A stretch of DNA of 64,000 nucleotides from Oligoflexia bacterium (GCA_031292385.1 JARLHE010000028.1:1-64000), one strand, 5' to 3'; numbered from the stretch's first letter, positions 1 to 8,320 are shown. The notes: generated by a model not told the origin, from the letters alone. Program-made: numbers and translations.

Positions 1-324
1 ACCCCTTACGTGAGAGCGGATTGTCACTGGACGTCCGATGAAAACCCTCACTACCCATCTCACTTGATGCGCCATCACCCGTCCGCAACTCACACGCGTG
101 TGAAAGGGGCACGAGGGGCTACTACGGGCCAGGGGGAGTTAAAGAAGCTTCGGTTTGATCCGCTTTTTTCTCTCAATCACTCGTGTGCGATGCTCAGGGC
201 CAATCTTAATCGGCTTTTTCGGAGAACGTGGTGCACGACGAAAACCAAGCAAGGCCTGATTGACCACCTGAGTATGTATGTCTCGTATCACAACCGGGTG
301 CTCACTCCACCCGTCAGCAGTTAA
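1..324 (+). pseudogene. IS transposase, C-terminal part (5' end outside window)
   Basis: The frame is open from the left edge to the TAA at 322-324, so the gene enters the window already in progress. The translated tail contains FDPLFSLNHSCAMLRANLNR, then RRTWCTTK and YVSYHNRVLT. From memory this is the C-terminal block of a DDE-type insertion-sequence transposase, where the last helices follow the catalytic core. Directly after the stop lies AAAGGGGCCAGTT (323-335), which is also the end sequence of the MITE at 24394-24552, so it is probably the right end of this IS. Whether the copy is intact or only a relic cannot be told from this window. The exact IS family is not assigned. Confidence 0.6.
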
Positions 325-337
325 AGGGGCCAGTTAG
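323..337 (+). mobile_element. probable right terminal end of the IS
   Basis: AAAGGGGCCAGTT at 323-335 follows the transposase stop and matches, in the same orientation, the right end of the MITE at 24537-24549 (13 of 13 bases). The lysR stop codon is at 338-340, so the element appears to have inserted at, or just beyond, the 3' end of lysR. The left end of the IS is outside the window. Confidence 0.5.
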
Positions 338-1216
338 TTACTTAAGCGCCTCCACCGCGACACGAACGAAAGCATGGACTTTGGGCGATACGAATTTTTG
401 CGACGGATAAACGAGGGAAAAGCCCCCCAAGCCCAAAGACCACTGCGGCAGAACCGAAACTAGCCGCCCTTTCTTACTTTCCTCGACGCAAAGATAACCA
501 GGAAGAAGGCCGATTCCCGATCCCTGAACAACGAATTCCTTGACGGAGGAAAAGTCATCGGCCGATATCCGGCCTTTCGGCGCCAGCTCGAATCGCTCTT
601 TTCCGTTCATCAGCGTGACCTTCAAGAAATTCTCGTCGCTGAAGCGGACCATCTCATGTTTGGACAGCTCTTCGGGATGAGCGGGAAGCCCGGCTTTTTT
701 CGCATAGGCCGGCGAGGCCCAAAGACTCACGCTCGCGGTGACGAATTTATGACTCATCAAAGTCGAGTCTTCCAGCTCACCCGCGCGGATTCCCACGTCA
801 ACCCCCTCGGCGACGAGATCGACTACCCGGTTCGTCACCACCAGATCGACTTGCATTTGCGGATGTTTCATTAAGAACTCACGCACCAGCCCGGGCAGGA
901 TCGTATGCCCGATATCAATTGGGGCTGTGATTCTCAAAACGCCCTGAGGCGCGCTTTGGCTCGAGGTGACTTCCGTTTCCGCGGCCTGAATTTCATCCAG
1001 AGCGGCGACACATCTTCTGAAATAAGCTTCACCGGCCTGGGTGATATGGAGCTTGCGCGTGGTTCTATGAATCAAGGTGACGCCCAAGCGCCTTTCGAGC
1101 GCGGCTACTTTTGCGCTCACCGTTGCATTGGGCATAGAAAGCAAGCGGGCCGCTTGGGTGAAGCTTCCCGACTGAACCACTTTTACAAATACACTAATAT
1201 CATCAAGACCTTGCAT
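338..1216 (-). CDS. LysR-family transcriptional regulator
   Basis: A 292-residue LysR-type regulator, the usual length for the family. An N-terminal winged helix-turn-helix (about residues 1-60, with SGSFTQAARLLSMPNATVSAK as the helix-turn-helix region and ALERRLGVTLIHRTTRKL after it) is followed by a periplasmic-binding-protein-like effector domain (about 90-290). It is divergent from yceI with 100 bp between the start codons, the classical layout in which a LysR protein controls the neighbouring operon and itself. The probable target is the yceI-nitroreductase pair. The effector is unknown. The 3' end abuts an IS end, but the protein looks complete. Confidence 0.93.
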   Translation of the reverse strand: MQGLDDISVFVKVVQSGSFTQAARLLSMPNATVSAKVAALERRLGVTLIHRTTRKLHITQAGEAYFRRCVAALDEIQAAETEVTSSQSAPQGVLRITAPIDIGHTILPGLVREFLMKHPQMQVDLVVTNRVVDLVAEGVDVGIRAGELEDSTLMSHKFVTASVSLWASPAYAKKAGLPAHPEELSKHEMVRFSDENFLKVTLMNGKERFELAPKGRISADDFSSVKEFVVQGSGIGLLPGYLCVEESKKGRLVSVLPQWSLGLGGFSLVYPSQKFVSPKVHAFVRVAVEALK

Positions 1217-1238
1217 TATGTTGCATTATACAATGTAT
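1211..1238. promoter_or_regulatory. candidate LysR operator in the divergent intergenic region
   Basis: Just upstream of the lysR start is a direct repeat TTGCATTAT (1211-1219 and 1221-1229). It overlaps an 11-bp dyad ATACAATGTAT (1228-1238, perfect 5+5 around a single centre base). LysR proteins typically bind interrupted dyads of this type between divergent genes. The assignment comes from position and symmetry only. Confidence 0.4.
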
Positions 1239-1316
1239 TGGATAAAGTTTCCACATTTTACCACCTAATATAAAAACCCGCCCAGCCCTATATTCAATGG
1301 AAAGGAGATTTATCAA

Positions 1317-1937
1317 ATGCGTACTTCAATCATCAGCACCGGACTATTATTGGCAGGACTAGCGAACTTCATCCCCTCCGCCGCCTCGGCCTTGGAACTA
1401 GAAGTCGACCCGGCCCATTCCAGCATCGGATTCGACATCAAGCATCTGGTCGTATCCACGGTTCACGGCAACTTTACCGATTTTAACGGCGACATCGATT
1501 TAAACGAAAAAGACCTGGCCCTCTCCAAGATCAGCTTTGCGGTGAAAACGAGCAGCATCAGCACGAACAACGCCAAACGCGATGAGCATCTGAAATCGGC
1601 CGACTTCTTCGACGCCCAGAAATATCCGGAAGCGAAGTTCGTCAGCACGGCCATCAAAGCGAAGGGCAAAAATAAGTACGTCCTCGAAGGCGATCTGACG
1701 ATTCACGGCGTGACTAAAAAGGTGAAGCTCGACCTCGTGTCGCTCGGTAAGGTCAAAGATCCGTACGGCGTCGAAAAGCGCATCTTCCAAGCGTCGACCG
1801 ATATCGTTCGCAAGGACTTCGGCCTGACTTACAATGCGACGCTCGAAAGCGGCGGCGTGGTCATCGGCGAGACGGCCAAACTGACGATCGATCTCGAAAC
1901 GGCGCCTAAGGCCGCCAAGCAGGCCAAAGCCCAATAA
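1317..1937 (+). CDS. YceI-family periplasmic protein
   Basis: A 206-residue protein with an N-terminal signal peptide (about residues 1-25, ending ASA-LELEVD) followed by a YceI domain, a lipocalin-like barrel that binds polyisoprenoid or other amphiphilic ligands. Family hallmarks are visible: DPAHSSIGFDIKHLVVSTVHG near the mature N-terminus, LKSADFFDAQKYPEAKF in the middle and LTIHGVTKKVKL further on. The start is supported by AAAGGAGA about ten bases upstream. It is followed 21 bp later by a nitroreductase, probably in one operon, and faces a divergent lysR. The physiological ligand cannot be read from sequence. Confidence 0.92.
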   Translation: MRTSIISTGLLLAGLANFIPSAASALELEVDPAHSSIGFDIKHLVVSTVHGNFTDFNGDIDLNEKDLALSKISFAVKTSSISTNNAKRDEHLKSADFFDAQKYPEAKFVSTAIKAKGKNKYVLEGDLTIHGVTKKVKLDLVSLGKVKDPYGVEKRIFQASTDIVRKDFGLTYNATLESGGVVIGETAKLTIDLETAPKAAKQAKAQ

Positions 1938-1958
1938 CCCGCTCGCTAAAAGGAACCT

Positions 1959-2552
1959 ATGACAAAGCCCATTTCAACCGAAGCTCTGGACCAGATCTTC
2001 CTGAAGGCCCGAAGCCATCACGCCTGGCAAAACAAGCCTGTCGACGATGACTTGCTGAAAAAGATCTATGACCTGACCAAGTACGGCCCCACCAGCCTGA
2101 ACACCTCGCCCGCTCGCATTGTTTTCGTCAAATCACAAGAAGAGAAGGCGCGGCTGCTTCCGGCTCTGATGGGATCGAATGTCGAGCAGGCCAAAGCGGC
2201 GCCGGTGACGGCGATCATCGGGCACGATCTGGAGTTTTACGAAAAGCTCAAAAAGCTCGCGCCACCGGTTGAAAACGCGCGCTCCTGGTTTGCCGGGAAC
2301 CAGGCGATGATCGACTCGACCGCGTTTCGGAACAGCTCGCTTCAGGGAGCGTACTTCATCATCGCCGCGCGCGCGCTCGGTCTGGATGTTTGCCCGATGT
2401 CGGGCTTCGACAACGCGAAAATCGACGAGACCTTTTTCAAGGGAGCATCGGTGAAATCGAACTTCATCTGCACGCTGGGTTATGGCGACACGTCCAAGCT
2501 CCACGAGCGATGGCCAAGGCTCGATTTCGTGGAAGCTTGCAAGATCGTATAG
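1959..2552 (+). CDS. nitroreductase-family NAD(P)H/FMN oxidoreductase, RutE/HadB-like
   Basis: A 197-residue flavoprotein of the nitroreductase fold. Its start (SHHAWQNKPVDDDLLKKIYDL, then KYGPTSLNTSPARIVFV) and end (LGYGDTSKLHERWPRLDF) match the RutE/HadB subgroup, whose best known member reduces malonic semialdehyde during pyrimidine degradation. No other rut genes are nearby, so here a general enone, quinone or nitro-compound reductase acting with YceI under LysR control is as likely. AAAGGAAC precedes the ATG. Its stop is immediately followed by the stop of the convergent PAS gene. Confidence 0.85.
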   Translation: MTKPISTEALDQIFLKARSHHAWQNKPVDDDLLKKIYDLTKYGPTSLNTSPARIVFVKSQEEKARLLPALMGSNVEQAKAAPVTAIIGHDLEFYEKLKKLAPPVENARSWFAGNQAMIDSTAFRNSSLQGAYFIIAARALGLDVCPMSGFDNAKIDETFFKGASVKSNFICTLGYGDTSKLHERWPRLDFVEACKIV

Positions 2553-3062
2553 CTATTTTTTGAGTTTTCGTTCGAGCTCTTGAACTCGCGTTTCAAGAGC
2601 TCGATTTTTTTTCGTCAGCTCTTCAAACTTTTTCTGAATCTCGGTGACGTCGCGAACAACCGATAGGACCGCGACGATCTTGCCGGCTTCGTCCGTCAGC
2701 GGGAAATTTTGCCGCTCGATGAAGCCGTGACGCCCGGTCTCGGGGACGTCATACGGCAGCAGAGGTATCCGGCACTCTTCGCCCTTCAACGATTTCATGA
2801 GCCACTCTTCGGCTCCGGTTTCCTTCAAAAACGGAAAAATATCCGACGCGCGACGCCCGATCACGTCCTTGCGCTTCATGCCGGTCAGAGCTTCCATGGA
2901 GGGGCTCCAAACCGTATATCTCAAATTCTTATCGTAGACGGCGATGCCATCAAGACTGGCGTTGATGAGGACGGTGGAAAAATCCTCTTTCTCCGCGACT
3001 TCATTGCTCTCTTTTGCCGATTGTTCGTCGAGACCTGTTTTATCATCAAACAATTGAGTCAT
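2553..3062 (-). CDS. PAS-domain protein without output domain (copy 1)
   Basis: About 169 residues: a short variable N-terminus, one PAS fold (roughly residues 30-140: NASLDGIAVYDKNLRYTVWS, then MEALTGMKRKDVIGRRASDI and FPLTDEAGKIVAVLSVVRDV) and a C-terminal coiled coil (ELTKKNRALETRVQELERKL). There is no kinase, GGDEF, HTH or other output module, so it probably acts by dimerising with a partner. I use the ATG at 3062; a TTG four codons earlier is possible. It is about 60% identical by eye to the next gene, and the duplication includes upstream sequence. Confidence 0.85.
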   Translation of the reverse strand: MTQLFDDKTGLDEQSAKESNEVAEKEDFSTVLINASLDGIAVYDKNLRYTVWSPSMEALTGMKRKDVIGRRASDIFPFLKETGAEEWLMKSLKGEECRIPLLPYDVPETGRHGFIERQNFPLTDEAGKIVAVLSVVRDVTEIQKKFEELTKKNRALETRVQELERKLKK

Positions 3063-3070
3063 ATTGTGAT

Positions 3071-3085
3071 ACAATAACTCTATTA
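3071..3085 (-). promoter_or_regulatory. duplicated upstream motif of PAS gene 1
   Basis: ACAATAACTCTATTA on the plus strand lies 9 bp upstream of the PAS1 start. A 14/15 match is at 3619-3633, 10 bp upstream of PAS2. It is the only conserved non-coding stretch between the duplicated genes, so it may be a promoter -10/leader element or a binding site. It may equally be residual duplication identity. Confidence 0.35.
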
Positions 3086-3117
3086 TTCGAAGCTGAATAG
3101 CCCGAAATCAAAGTTAT

Positions 3118-3609
3118 TTACTCGATAGACATTTGCTCGAGTTCTTGAACACGTAATTCAAGAATTCGATTCTTTTCGGCCAATTCCTCAAGATTCTTGT
3201 GAAATTCAGTGACATCGCGGATCACGCCCAAGACCCCCACGATCTCGCCTTGCTCGTTCCTGAGCGGAAAGTTTTGCTGTTCGGCAAAGCCCATTCGCCC
3301 GGTTTCGGGAACAGTGAATGGAAAAATAGGCGCCCGGCACTCCTCGCCGCGCATCGCTTTCAGGATCGCCTGATCCAGACCGATCGCTTTAATAAAAGGA
3401 AAAACTTCCAAAGCATTGCGCCCGAGCACGTCTTCACGCTTCATGCCGCACAACTTTTCAATGGATGGGCTGAAAACGGTATAACGCAAATCCCTATCGT
3501 AGACGACGATGCCATCGAGACTGGCATTGATGAGGGTGCTGGTGAAATCTTCCTCTCCGGTATCTGGGGTAACCGAAGAAGCTGATGTCTGGTCAAACAA
3601 GGGGATCAT
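3118..3609 (-). CDS. PAS-domain protein without output domain (copy 2)
   Basis: A 163-residue paralogue of the neighbouring PAS protein with the same layout: one PAS domain (NASLDGIVVYDRDLRYTVFS ... MKREDVLGRNALEVFPFI ... GVLGVIRDVTEF) and a terminal heptad-type coiled coil (NRILELRVQELEQM). Differences lie mainly in the N-terminal 25 residues and at the probable ligand pocket. The two genes are in tandem on the minus strand, 55 bp apart, which indicates local duplication. The ATG at 3609 is used; no strong ribosome-binding site is visible. Function is unknown beyond a sensory or dimerisation role. Confidence 0.85.
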   Translation of the reverse strand: MIPLFDQTSASSVTPDTGEEDFTSTLINASLDGIVVYDRDLRYTVFSPSIEKLCGMKREDVLGRNALEVFPFIKAIGLDQAILKAMRGEECRAPIFPFTVPETGRMGFAEQQNFPLRNEQGEIVGVLGVIRDVTEFHKNLEELAEKNRILELRVQELEQMSIE

Positions 3610-3618
3610 CTTGTTGCG

Positions 3619-3633
3619 ACAATAGCTCTATTA
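3619..3633 (-). promoter_or_regulatory. duplicated upstream motif of PAS gene 2
   Basis: ACAATAGCTCTATTA on the plus strand, one base different from the motif at 3071-3085 and at the same distance from the start codon. See that entry for interpretation. Confidence 0.35.
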
Positions 3634-3690
3634 AGCCTATGTGAAAAGTTCGAAGAAAATATTGCGTCGCGTCATCGTCCTTTTCACCCC

Positions 3691-4581
3691 CTAGACCGCC
3701 GCGACGGCATTCCAAATTCGCTCTTTAAGGCTCTGCAAATCGCTTTTTACCCGCGCGATAAAGGTTTGGGGCTGCTGATCGAGCCGAATCGAGCGCTTGA
3801 TCTCCTGAATAGAGGCGCGCAAATCCGAAAAGTCCTGCTTCCGCGTCCCGTAACCTAGCTTTTCTGCCAACGCCAACTGCTGGTCTGCATCGCTCAGAAA
3901 AATCGACGCCTGTTCTTTATCGACCTTTTTAGCCAGAACCTGCCGATTGACCTCTTCGACGAGAGCTTGCGCTCGAACCACGGGCAGCGGGATGATCCGC
4001 TCGTTGATCACCAAACTATGAAGAGCACTGAGGAGCTGAGACTTGGCCTCGGCCACCTTTCCGCGATCGATCAAAGACGCCGCCGACCGAAGGGAGCTCG
4101 GATAAGTGGCAATTGGCAGATTGACCGTCGTGACATCGATTTCGCTGGCAAGATCGCGAAGCAAAGGTCTAGCCGCTTGGTATTGACCGGAGTCCACGAG
4201 TTTTTTCACTTCCTCGGTCACGCGCTTCAACGTCGCGTCGCTAGCAATGGTGTCGGTGACTTGCAAATTGAAGGAAACCGGAACCAAAGTCATCATCGGA
4301 TGCATTGACGAAACGATATTCGATTTCACGATTGCCCGACTCAAGGCATCGCGGGCCTGATCCGGCCGATTCTGATCAAGATACTGGACCGCCGTACGCG
4401 TTTCAGTGACCGCCGCGACCGCCTCGGTCACCGGCTTCGCGGTTGGATCCTTGACGGCCTCCGCGCTCTCGCTTTCGATCCGTTCTTGCGAGAGTTGTTT
4501 GGAGCGATCGGTCATTGGAGCCTGACCTTGGGCAAGCACGAAAGCGGCCAATGAAGCGACGATCCATCTATTTTTTCTCAT
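3691..4581 (-). CDS. YfdX-family protein, exported
   Basis: About 296 residues starting at MRKNRWIVASLAAFVLAQGQ, a probable signal peptide. This ATG has GAGGTG seven bases upstream; a longer frame to 4641 has no such site and would overlap the next gene. The body is helical and repetitive, with AVQYLDQNRPDQARDALSRA, PLLRDLASEIDVTTVNLPIA and KVAEAKSQLLSALHSL. These resemble the YfdX family, which is linked to stress or EvgA-type acid and drug responses in enterobacteria. It is divergent from a TSUP permease. Family assignment is from memory of the pattern. Confidence 0.7.
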   Translation of the reverse strand: MRKNRWIVASLAAFVLAQGQAPMTDRSKQLSQERIESESAEAVKDPTAKPVTEAVAAVTETRTAVQYLDQNRPDQARDALSRAIVKSNIVSSMHPMMTLVPVSFNLQVTDTIASDATLKRVTEEVKKLVDSGQYQAARPLLRDLASEIDVTTVNLPIATYPSSLRSAASLIDRGKVAEAKSQLLSALHSLVINERIIPLPVVRAQALVEEVNRQVLAKKVDKEQASIFLSDADQQLALAEKLGYGTRKQDFSDLRASIQEIKRSIRLDQQPQTFIARVKSDLQSLKERIWNAVAAV

Positions 4582-4614
4582 GCCATTCACCTCGTGGTAA
4601 GAGTTGCAACTTGT

Positions 4615-5403
4615 ATGCACTTCGACGCTGATATTCTCCACCTACTCGGTGCATTTGCCGCGGCATTTTTTGCCGGGGCGATCAATTCGGTCGCGGGAGG
4701 AGGCACAATGATTTCCTTCCCCGTTCTGGTCGCGCTCGGACTTCCGCCCATCGTCGCTAACGCGACCAATACGCTTGGCATCTTTCCAGGCGCCATCGGG
4801 AGCCTCTGGGGCTTTCGCAAAGAGCTGGCGCGCATTCCCAAGCTCATGCGTTGGCTTCTGATTCCTGCGGTATGCGGCAGCGCGATGGGAGCAACCTTGT
4901 TGCGTCTCACCTCCGAAAGCACGTTCGAGAAAATCGTTCCGTGGCTGCTTCTTTTCGCAACCACGCTCTTTATCGTCCAGACACCCGTTCAAAAATGGCT
5001 GCGCTCCGCCGAAGCAGCGCAACGCCCCGGTGCCCGATGGATGACGATAGCAGTTATCCTTCAAATCGCCGTGGCGCTTTATGGCGGTTATTTTGGCGCG
5101 GGGATGAGCATCATGATGCTCTCGATTCTCGGGCTGATCGGGATGACCGATATCTTGGAAATGAGCGCCATGACCAGCCTGCTCTCGCTAGCCATTAACG
5201 GCGTCGCCGGTTTGCTCTTCATTTTTGCGGGCCTCATTGATTGGCCCTATGTTATAGTGATGGCGTTCGGCGCGGTGATCGGCGGCTACGGTGCCGCGGG
5301 CGTCGCACGAAAGATCGGCAGAACCAAAGTGCGTCGTTTCGTCATCACGGTGGGTTTGACAATCGCGATCGTCATGTTCGCACGAGTCGCGCACCACCGC
5401 TAG
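4615..5403 (+). CDS. TSUP/TauE-SafE family membrane permease
   Basis: A hydrophobic protein of about 262 residues with some seven to eight membrane segments. The two internally repeated halves (AINSVAGGGTMISFPVLVAL in the first, YGGYFGAGMSIMMLSILGLI in the second) are the signature of the TSUP family, which exports sulfite, sulfoacetate or other small anions. The ATG at 4615 is preferred; a GTG at 4594 in the same frame lies closer to the divergent yfdX-like gene. The substrate cannot be predicted, and no sulfur-metabolism genes are adjacent. Confidence 0.87.
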   Translation: MHFDADILHLLGAFAAAFFAGAINSVAGGGTMISFPVLVALGLPPIVANATNTLGIFPGAIGSLWGFRKELARIPKLMRWLLIPAVCGSAMGATLLRLTSESTFEKIVPWLLLFATTLFIVQTPVQKWLRSAEAAQRPGARWMTIAVILQIAVALYGGYFGAGMSIMMLSILGLIGMTDILEMSAMTSLLSLAINGVAGLLFIFAGLIDWPYVIVMAFGAVIGGYGAAGVARKIGRTKVRRFVITVGLTIAIVMFARVAHHR

Positions 5404-5427
5404 CGATCCGGCCGGGAGAAAGCAAAA

Positions 5428-6462
5428 ATGGAATACCGACTGTTAGGCGCGTCCGGTTTGAAAGTCCCGGTGCTCAGTTTGGGTACCGCGACCTTCGGCG
5501 GGGGCGATGAGTTTTTCAAGGCCTGGGGCGATACCGACGTCAAACAAGCCACCCGCATGGTGGATCTCGCGCTCGAAGCCGGGATCAATCTTTTAGACAC
5601 TGCCGATATTTACTCCCGCGGTCTTGCCGAAGAAATCGTCGGCGAGGCGATCAAGGGCCGGCGCAACCGCCTTTTGATCTCCACCAAGGCCACCTTTCGC
5701 TTCAGCGAGGAAATCAACGATGTGGGCTCTTCGCGCTTTCATCTCCTGAACGCTTGTGAAGCGAGCCTGAAACGGCTGAAAACCGACACCATCGATATCT
5801 ATCACCTGCACGGCTTCGATGCACAGACGCCCGTCGAAGAAACGCTCCGCGCTTTGGAGCATCTGGTGCAATCAGGAAAAGTACGCTATATCGCGTGTTC
5901 GAATTTCTCGGGCTGGCATCTGATGAAATCGCTCTCCGTCTCCGAGAAATACGGCTGGTCCCGCTTTATCGCGCACCAGGTTTATTATTCTTTGGTGGGC
6001 CGTGATTACGAGTGGGAGCTCATGCCCCTCGGCATCGACCAAAACGTGGGCGCCATCGTCTGGAGCCCGCTCGGGTCGGGGCGCCTCACCGGAAAGATCC
6101 GCCGCGGACAGCCGCTGCCCCAGCAGAGCCGATTGCACAAGACCAAGGATATCGGCCCACCCGTGAACGACGAGCATGCCTTTCGCGTGGTCGACGCCCT
6201 TGATCAGATCTCGAAAGAAACCGGAAAAACCGTGCCGCAGATCGCGCTCAACTGGCTGCTGCAGCGGCCCACTGTCGCGAACGTGATCGTGGGCGCGAGA
6301 AACGAAGAACAGCTCAAGCAGAACCTCGGCGCGGTGGGCTGGAACCTCACCACCGACCAGGTCGCAAGACTCGACCACGCTAGCCACGTGACGCCGACGT
6401 ACCCATACTGGCATCAACTGAACTTTGACGAAAGAAACCCGTTTCCGACGAATTTGAAGTGA
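5428..6462 (+). CDS. aldo/keto reductase
   Basis: A 344-residue NADPH-dependent aldo/keto reductase of the YajO/Tas-like branch, a TIM barrel. The catalytic tetrad region is visible: D and Y in LLDTADIYSRGLAEE, K in LLISTKATFRF, and H in IDIYHLHGFD. The C-terminal cofactor-binding part reads VIVGARNEEQLKQNLGAVGW. GGGAGA lies upstream of the ATG, and the gene starts 24 bp after the TSUP permease on the same strand. Its physiological carbonyl substrate is unknown. Confidence 0.92.
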   Translation: MEYRLLGASGLKVPVLSLGTATFGGGDEFFKAWGDTDVKQATRMVDLALEAGINLLDTADIYSRGLAEEIVGEAIKGRRNRLLISTKATFRFSEEINDVGSSRFHLLNACEASLKRLKTDTIDIYHLHGFDAQTPVEETLRALEHLVQSGKVRYIACSNFSGWHLMKSLSVSEKYGWSRFIAHQVYYSLVGRDYEWELMPLGIDQNVGAIVWSPLGSGRLTGKIRRGQPLPQQSRLHKTKDIGPPVNDEHAFRVVDALDQISKETGKTVPQIALNWLLQRPTVANVIVGARNEEQLKQNLGAVGWNLTTDQVARLDHASHVTPTYPYWHQLNFDERNPFPTNLK

Positions 6463-6492
6463 CCCCAAACCTCCCTAGAAGAAAGGAATCCC

Positions 6493-6975
6493 ATGTACCA
6501 GACGAAGAACTCTCTGCCCGAAAAAGTCAGAATTCAAGTAGCGGCCTTCCTTCAAGACCACCTCGCGCGGTCCATCGACCTGATGCTCCAGGCCAAGGTC
6601 GCGCACTGGAACGTCAAAGGCCCTGATTTCATCGCGCTTCACGAGCTCTTTGACAAGATCTCGGAAGACTCCGAGGAATATGTCGACTTGATCGCCGAGC
6701 GGATCGTCCAGCTGGGCGGCACCGCCGAAGGAACGATTCGGATCGCGGCTCGCAAATCAACGCTCGAGGAATACCCGCTTAAAGCCTCTTCCGGTAAAGA
6801 ACACGTGCAAGCGCTTTCTTACACTCTCGCTCAATACGGCGAAAGCGTGCGAAACGCGATCGACGAAGCCGGCAAGCTTCAAGACGCGGACACGGCGGAT
6901 ATCTTCACGGAAATCTCGCGGGGGGTCGACAAATACCTCTGGTTCGTCGAAGCCCACATTCAGTCGGAGCGCTAA
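6493..6975 (+). CDS. dps: Dps-family ferritin-like DNA-protection protein
   Basis: A 160-residue four-helix-bundle protein. The inter-subunit ferroxidase ligands are all present with the spacing of E. coli Dps: H38, H50, D54, D65 and E69 (in AHWNVKGPDFIALHELFD and EEYVDLIAER). It should form a dodecamer that stores iron by consuming peroxide; DNA binding depends on the short basic N-terminus, which is modest here. AAAGGAA precedes the ATG. Its 3' end overlaps the convergent membrane-protein gene by 4 bp. Confidence 0.94.
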   Translation: MYQTKNSLPEKVRIQVAAFLQDHLARSIDLMLQAKVAHWNVKGPDFIALHELFDKISEDSEEYVDLIAERIVQLGGTAEGTIRIAARKSTLEEYPLKASSGKEHVQALSYTLAQYGESVRNAIDEAGKLQDADTADIFTEISRGVDKYLWFVEAHIQSER

Positions 6976-7376
6976 TCCGACTTCACCCATTTCGCGGAGT
7001 CATACCCCTTGGCCGACTCGCGCCAGGGGGTTCTCTGCACGAAGATGTGCTTCTCCGACGACTCCCCTCCTATCGCCACCAGCCAGGCCATCCCCACCAA
7101 GATCGGGTTTTGCGACCAATAAGTCACGGTCGCGAGGACCGCCACCAAAAGACGTGGAGCAAAAAGCCAGCTCAACCACCAAAGCACTCCTCCGGTAGGA
7201 ACACTGGAGAACAATAGCGTCAACCGCGGAAAGAACGCGATGCAAATCAGGAAGAGGATGCCGTGGTAATCCCAATAATCAAAATTCGCGAAATGAACGC
7301 CGAAGAAGCCGCCGGCCAAGCCTACGGCAACAGCGATCACCAGCAAAATGATAAAAAGGCGAAAAAGGAATCTCAT
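6972..7376 (-). CDS. small integral membrane protein, unknown function
   Basis: About 134 residues from the ATG at 7376, which has AGGGGG seven bases upstream; a GTG at 7394 would overlap the upstream hydrolase gene. Three to four hydrophobic segments are seen (LFRLFIILLVIAVAVGLAGG, GILFLICIAFFPRLTLLF, and a Trp-rich GGVLWWLSWLF leading into LLVAVLATVTYW), then a short polar tail. I recognise no family. It follows an alpha/beta hydrolase with 14 bp between stop and start, so the two are probably co-transcribed. Confidence 0.75.
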   Translation of the reverse strand: MRFLFRLFIILLVIAVAVGLAGGFFGVHFANFDYWDYHGILFLICIAFFPRLTLLFSSVPTGGVLWWLSWLFAPRLLVAVLATVTYWSQNPILVGMAWLVAIGGESSEKHIFVQRTPWRESAKGYDSAKWVKSD

Positions 7377-7390
7377 ATTCCCCCTAAGTA

Positions 7391-8320
7391 TCACAAAAAG
7401 TCATTGATGATCCGAAGATAAGGCTGAACGCACTCCTTCTGGGGCACGTGACCGCAATCGGGAATGATCTTCAAAATCGAGCCCGGAATGGCCTCCTGCA
7501 AATGATGTCCCTCCGGAAGCGGAACGATCCGATCGGAACCGCCCCAAAGCACGAGAGTGGGAACGCGAATCTCTTGCAGCCTGCCGTCCAAAAGGTCGTC
7601 CGGCACCTGCGCGCGCGCCACCTGCTCGAGATGATACCCCATCATTCTTTGCGTCAGCTTCTTCCAGATATATTCCGGCCACTCGTGGGGATGAGAGTAC
7701 GCTCTCTTCTGGATTTCCTTGACTCTTTGCTCGTTCATATCCAAAAACAAGTCGGCTGCGGAATCAGGACCGGTGACCGAGCCGCGCAATCCGGCCGCGC
7801 CGGATAACACCAGCTTCTCGAGCGGCAACTCGTGATCGATCGCGACCCAGGCCGAAATCCATCCGCCCAAACTATTGCCGACCACGACAAAGCGCGGGCA
7901 GAGCGGCTTCAGTCCCTCAGCGATCTCGTGAGCCTGAGCGCGCACGCGATACGACTCGGGCGCGTCGCCGGGCGCGAACCGCGTCGCGCGCGGCACATCG
8001 AGCGCGTAGAGGCGAACGGGCCTTTTCCACTCGCTGGCAGGTGAAAGCAGAACTTTTTTCCAGGTCTCCGGCTCATCGCCCAGGCCGTGAATGAGCGCGA
8101 CACAGGTGCAGCCCCGAGCTTCGGGATCCGACGGCTCGCAAAAATCTTTGACATAACCGCTCAGCCTGCCGGAGTGAAAGCGATGCACGCCGCCTCGCCA
8201 AAGAGCAACCGAAGTAAGCCGGTCATTCAGCTCGAGCGGAAAGACAAAGCGCGCAACAACCGCCAGGATAATCAACAACGCGCCAATAAAGCCGAGCCCG
8301 AGTAATTTCTTCTTTCTCAC
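7391..8320 (-). CDS. alpha/beta-hydrolase, membrane-anchored
   Basis: A 309-residue serine hydrolase. An N-terminal membrane anchor (KKLLGLGFIGALLIILAVVA) places the catalytic domain in the periplasm or at the inner membrane. The triad is visible: S150 in VVVGNSLGGW, D263 in LVLWGGSDRIVPL and H291 in IPDCGHVPQ, with the oxyanion loop LIHGLGD. The start is a GTG with GGGAGA about ten bases upstream. The specific ester or lipid substrate is unknown. A small membrane protein follows in the probable operon. Confidence 0.88.
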   Translation of the reverse strand: MRKKKLLGLGFIGALLIILAVVARFVFPLELNDRLTSVALWRGGVHRFHSGRLSGYVKDFCEPSDPEARGCTCVALIHGLGDEPETWKKVLLSPASEWKRPVRLYALDVPRATRFAPGDAPESYRVRAQAHEIAEGLKPLCPRFVVVGNSLGGWISAWVAIDHELPLEKLVLSGAAGLRGSVTGPDSAADLFLDMNEQRVKEIQKRAYSHPHEWPEYIWKKLTQRMMGYHLEQVARAQVPDDLLDGRLQEIRVPTLVLWGGSDRIVPLPEGHHLQEAIPGSILKIIPDCGHVPQKECVQPYLRIINDFL

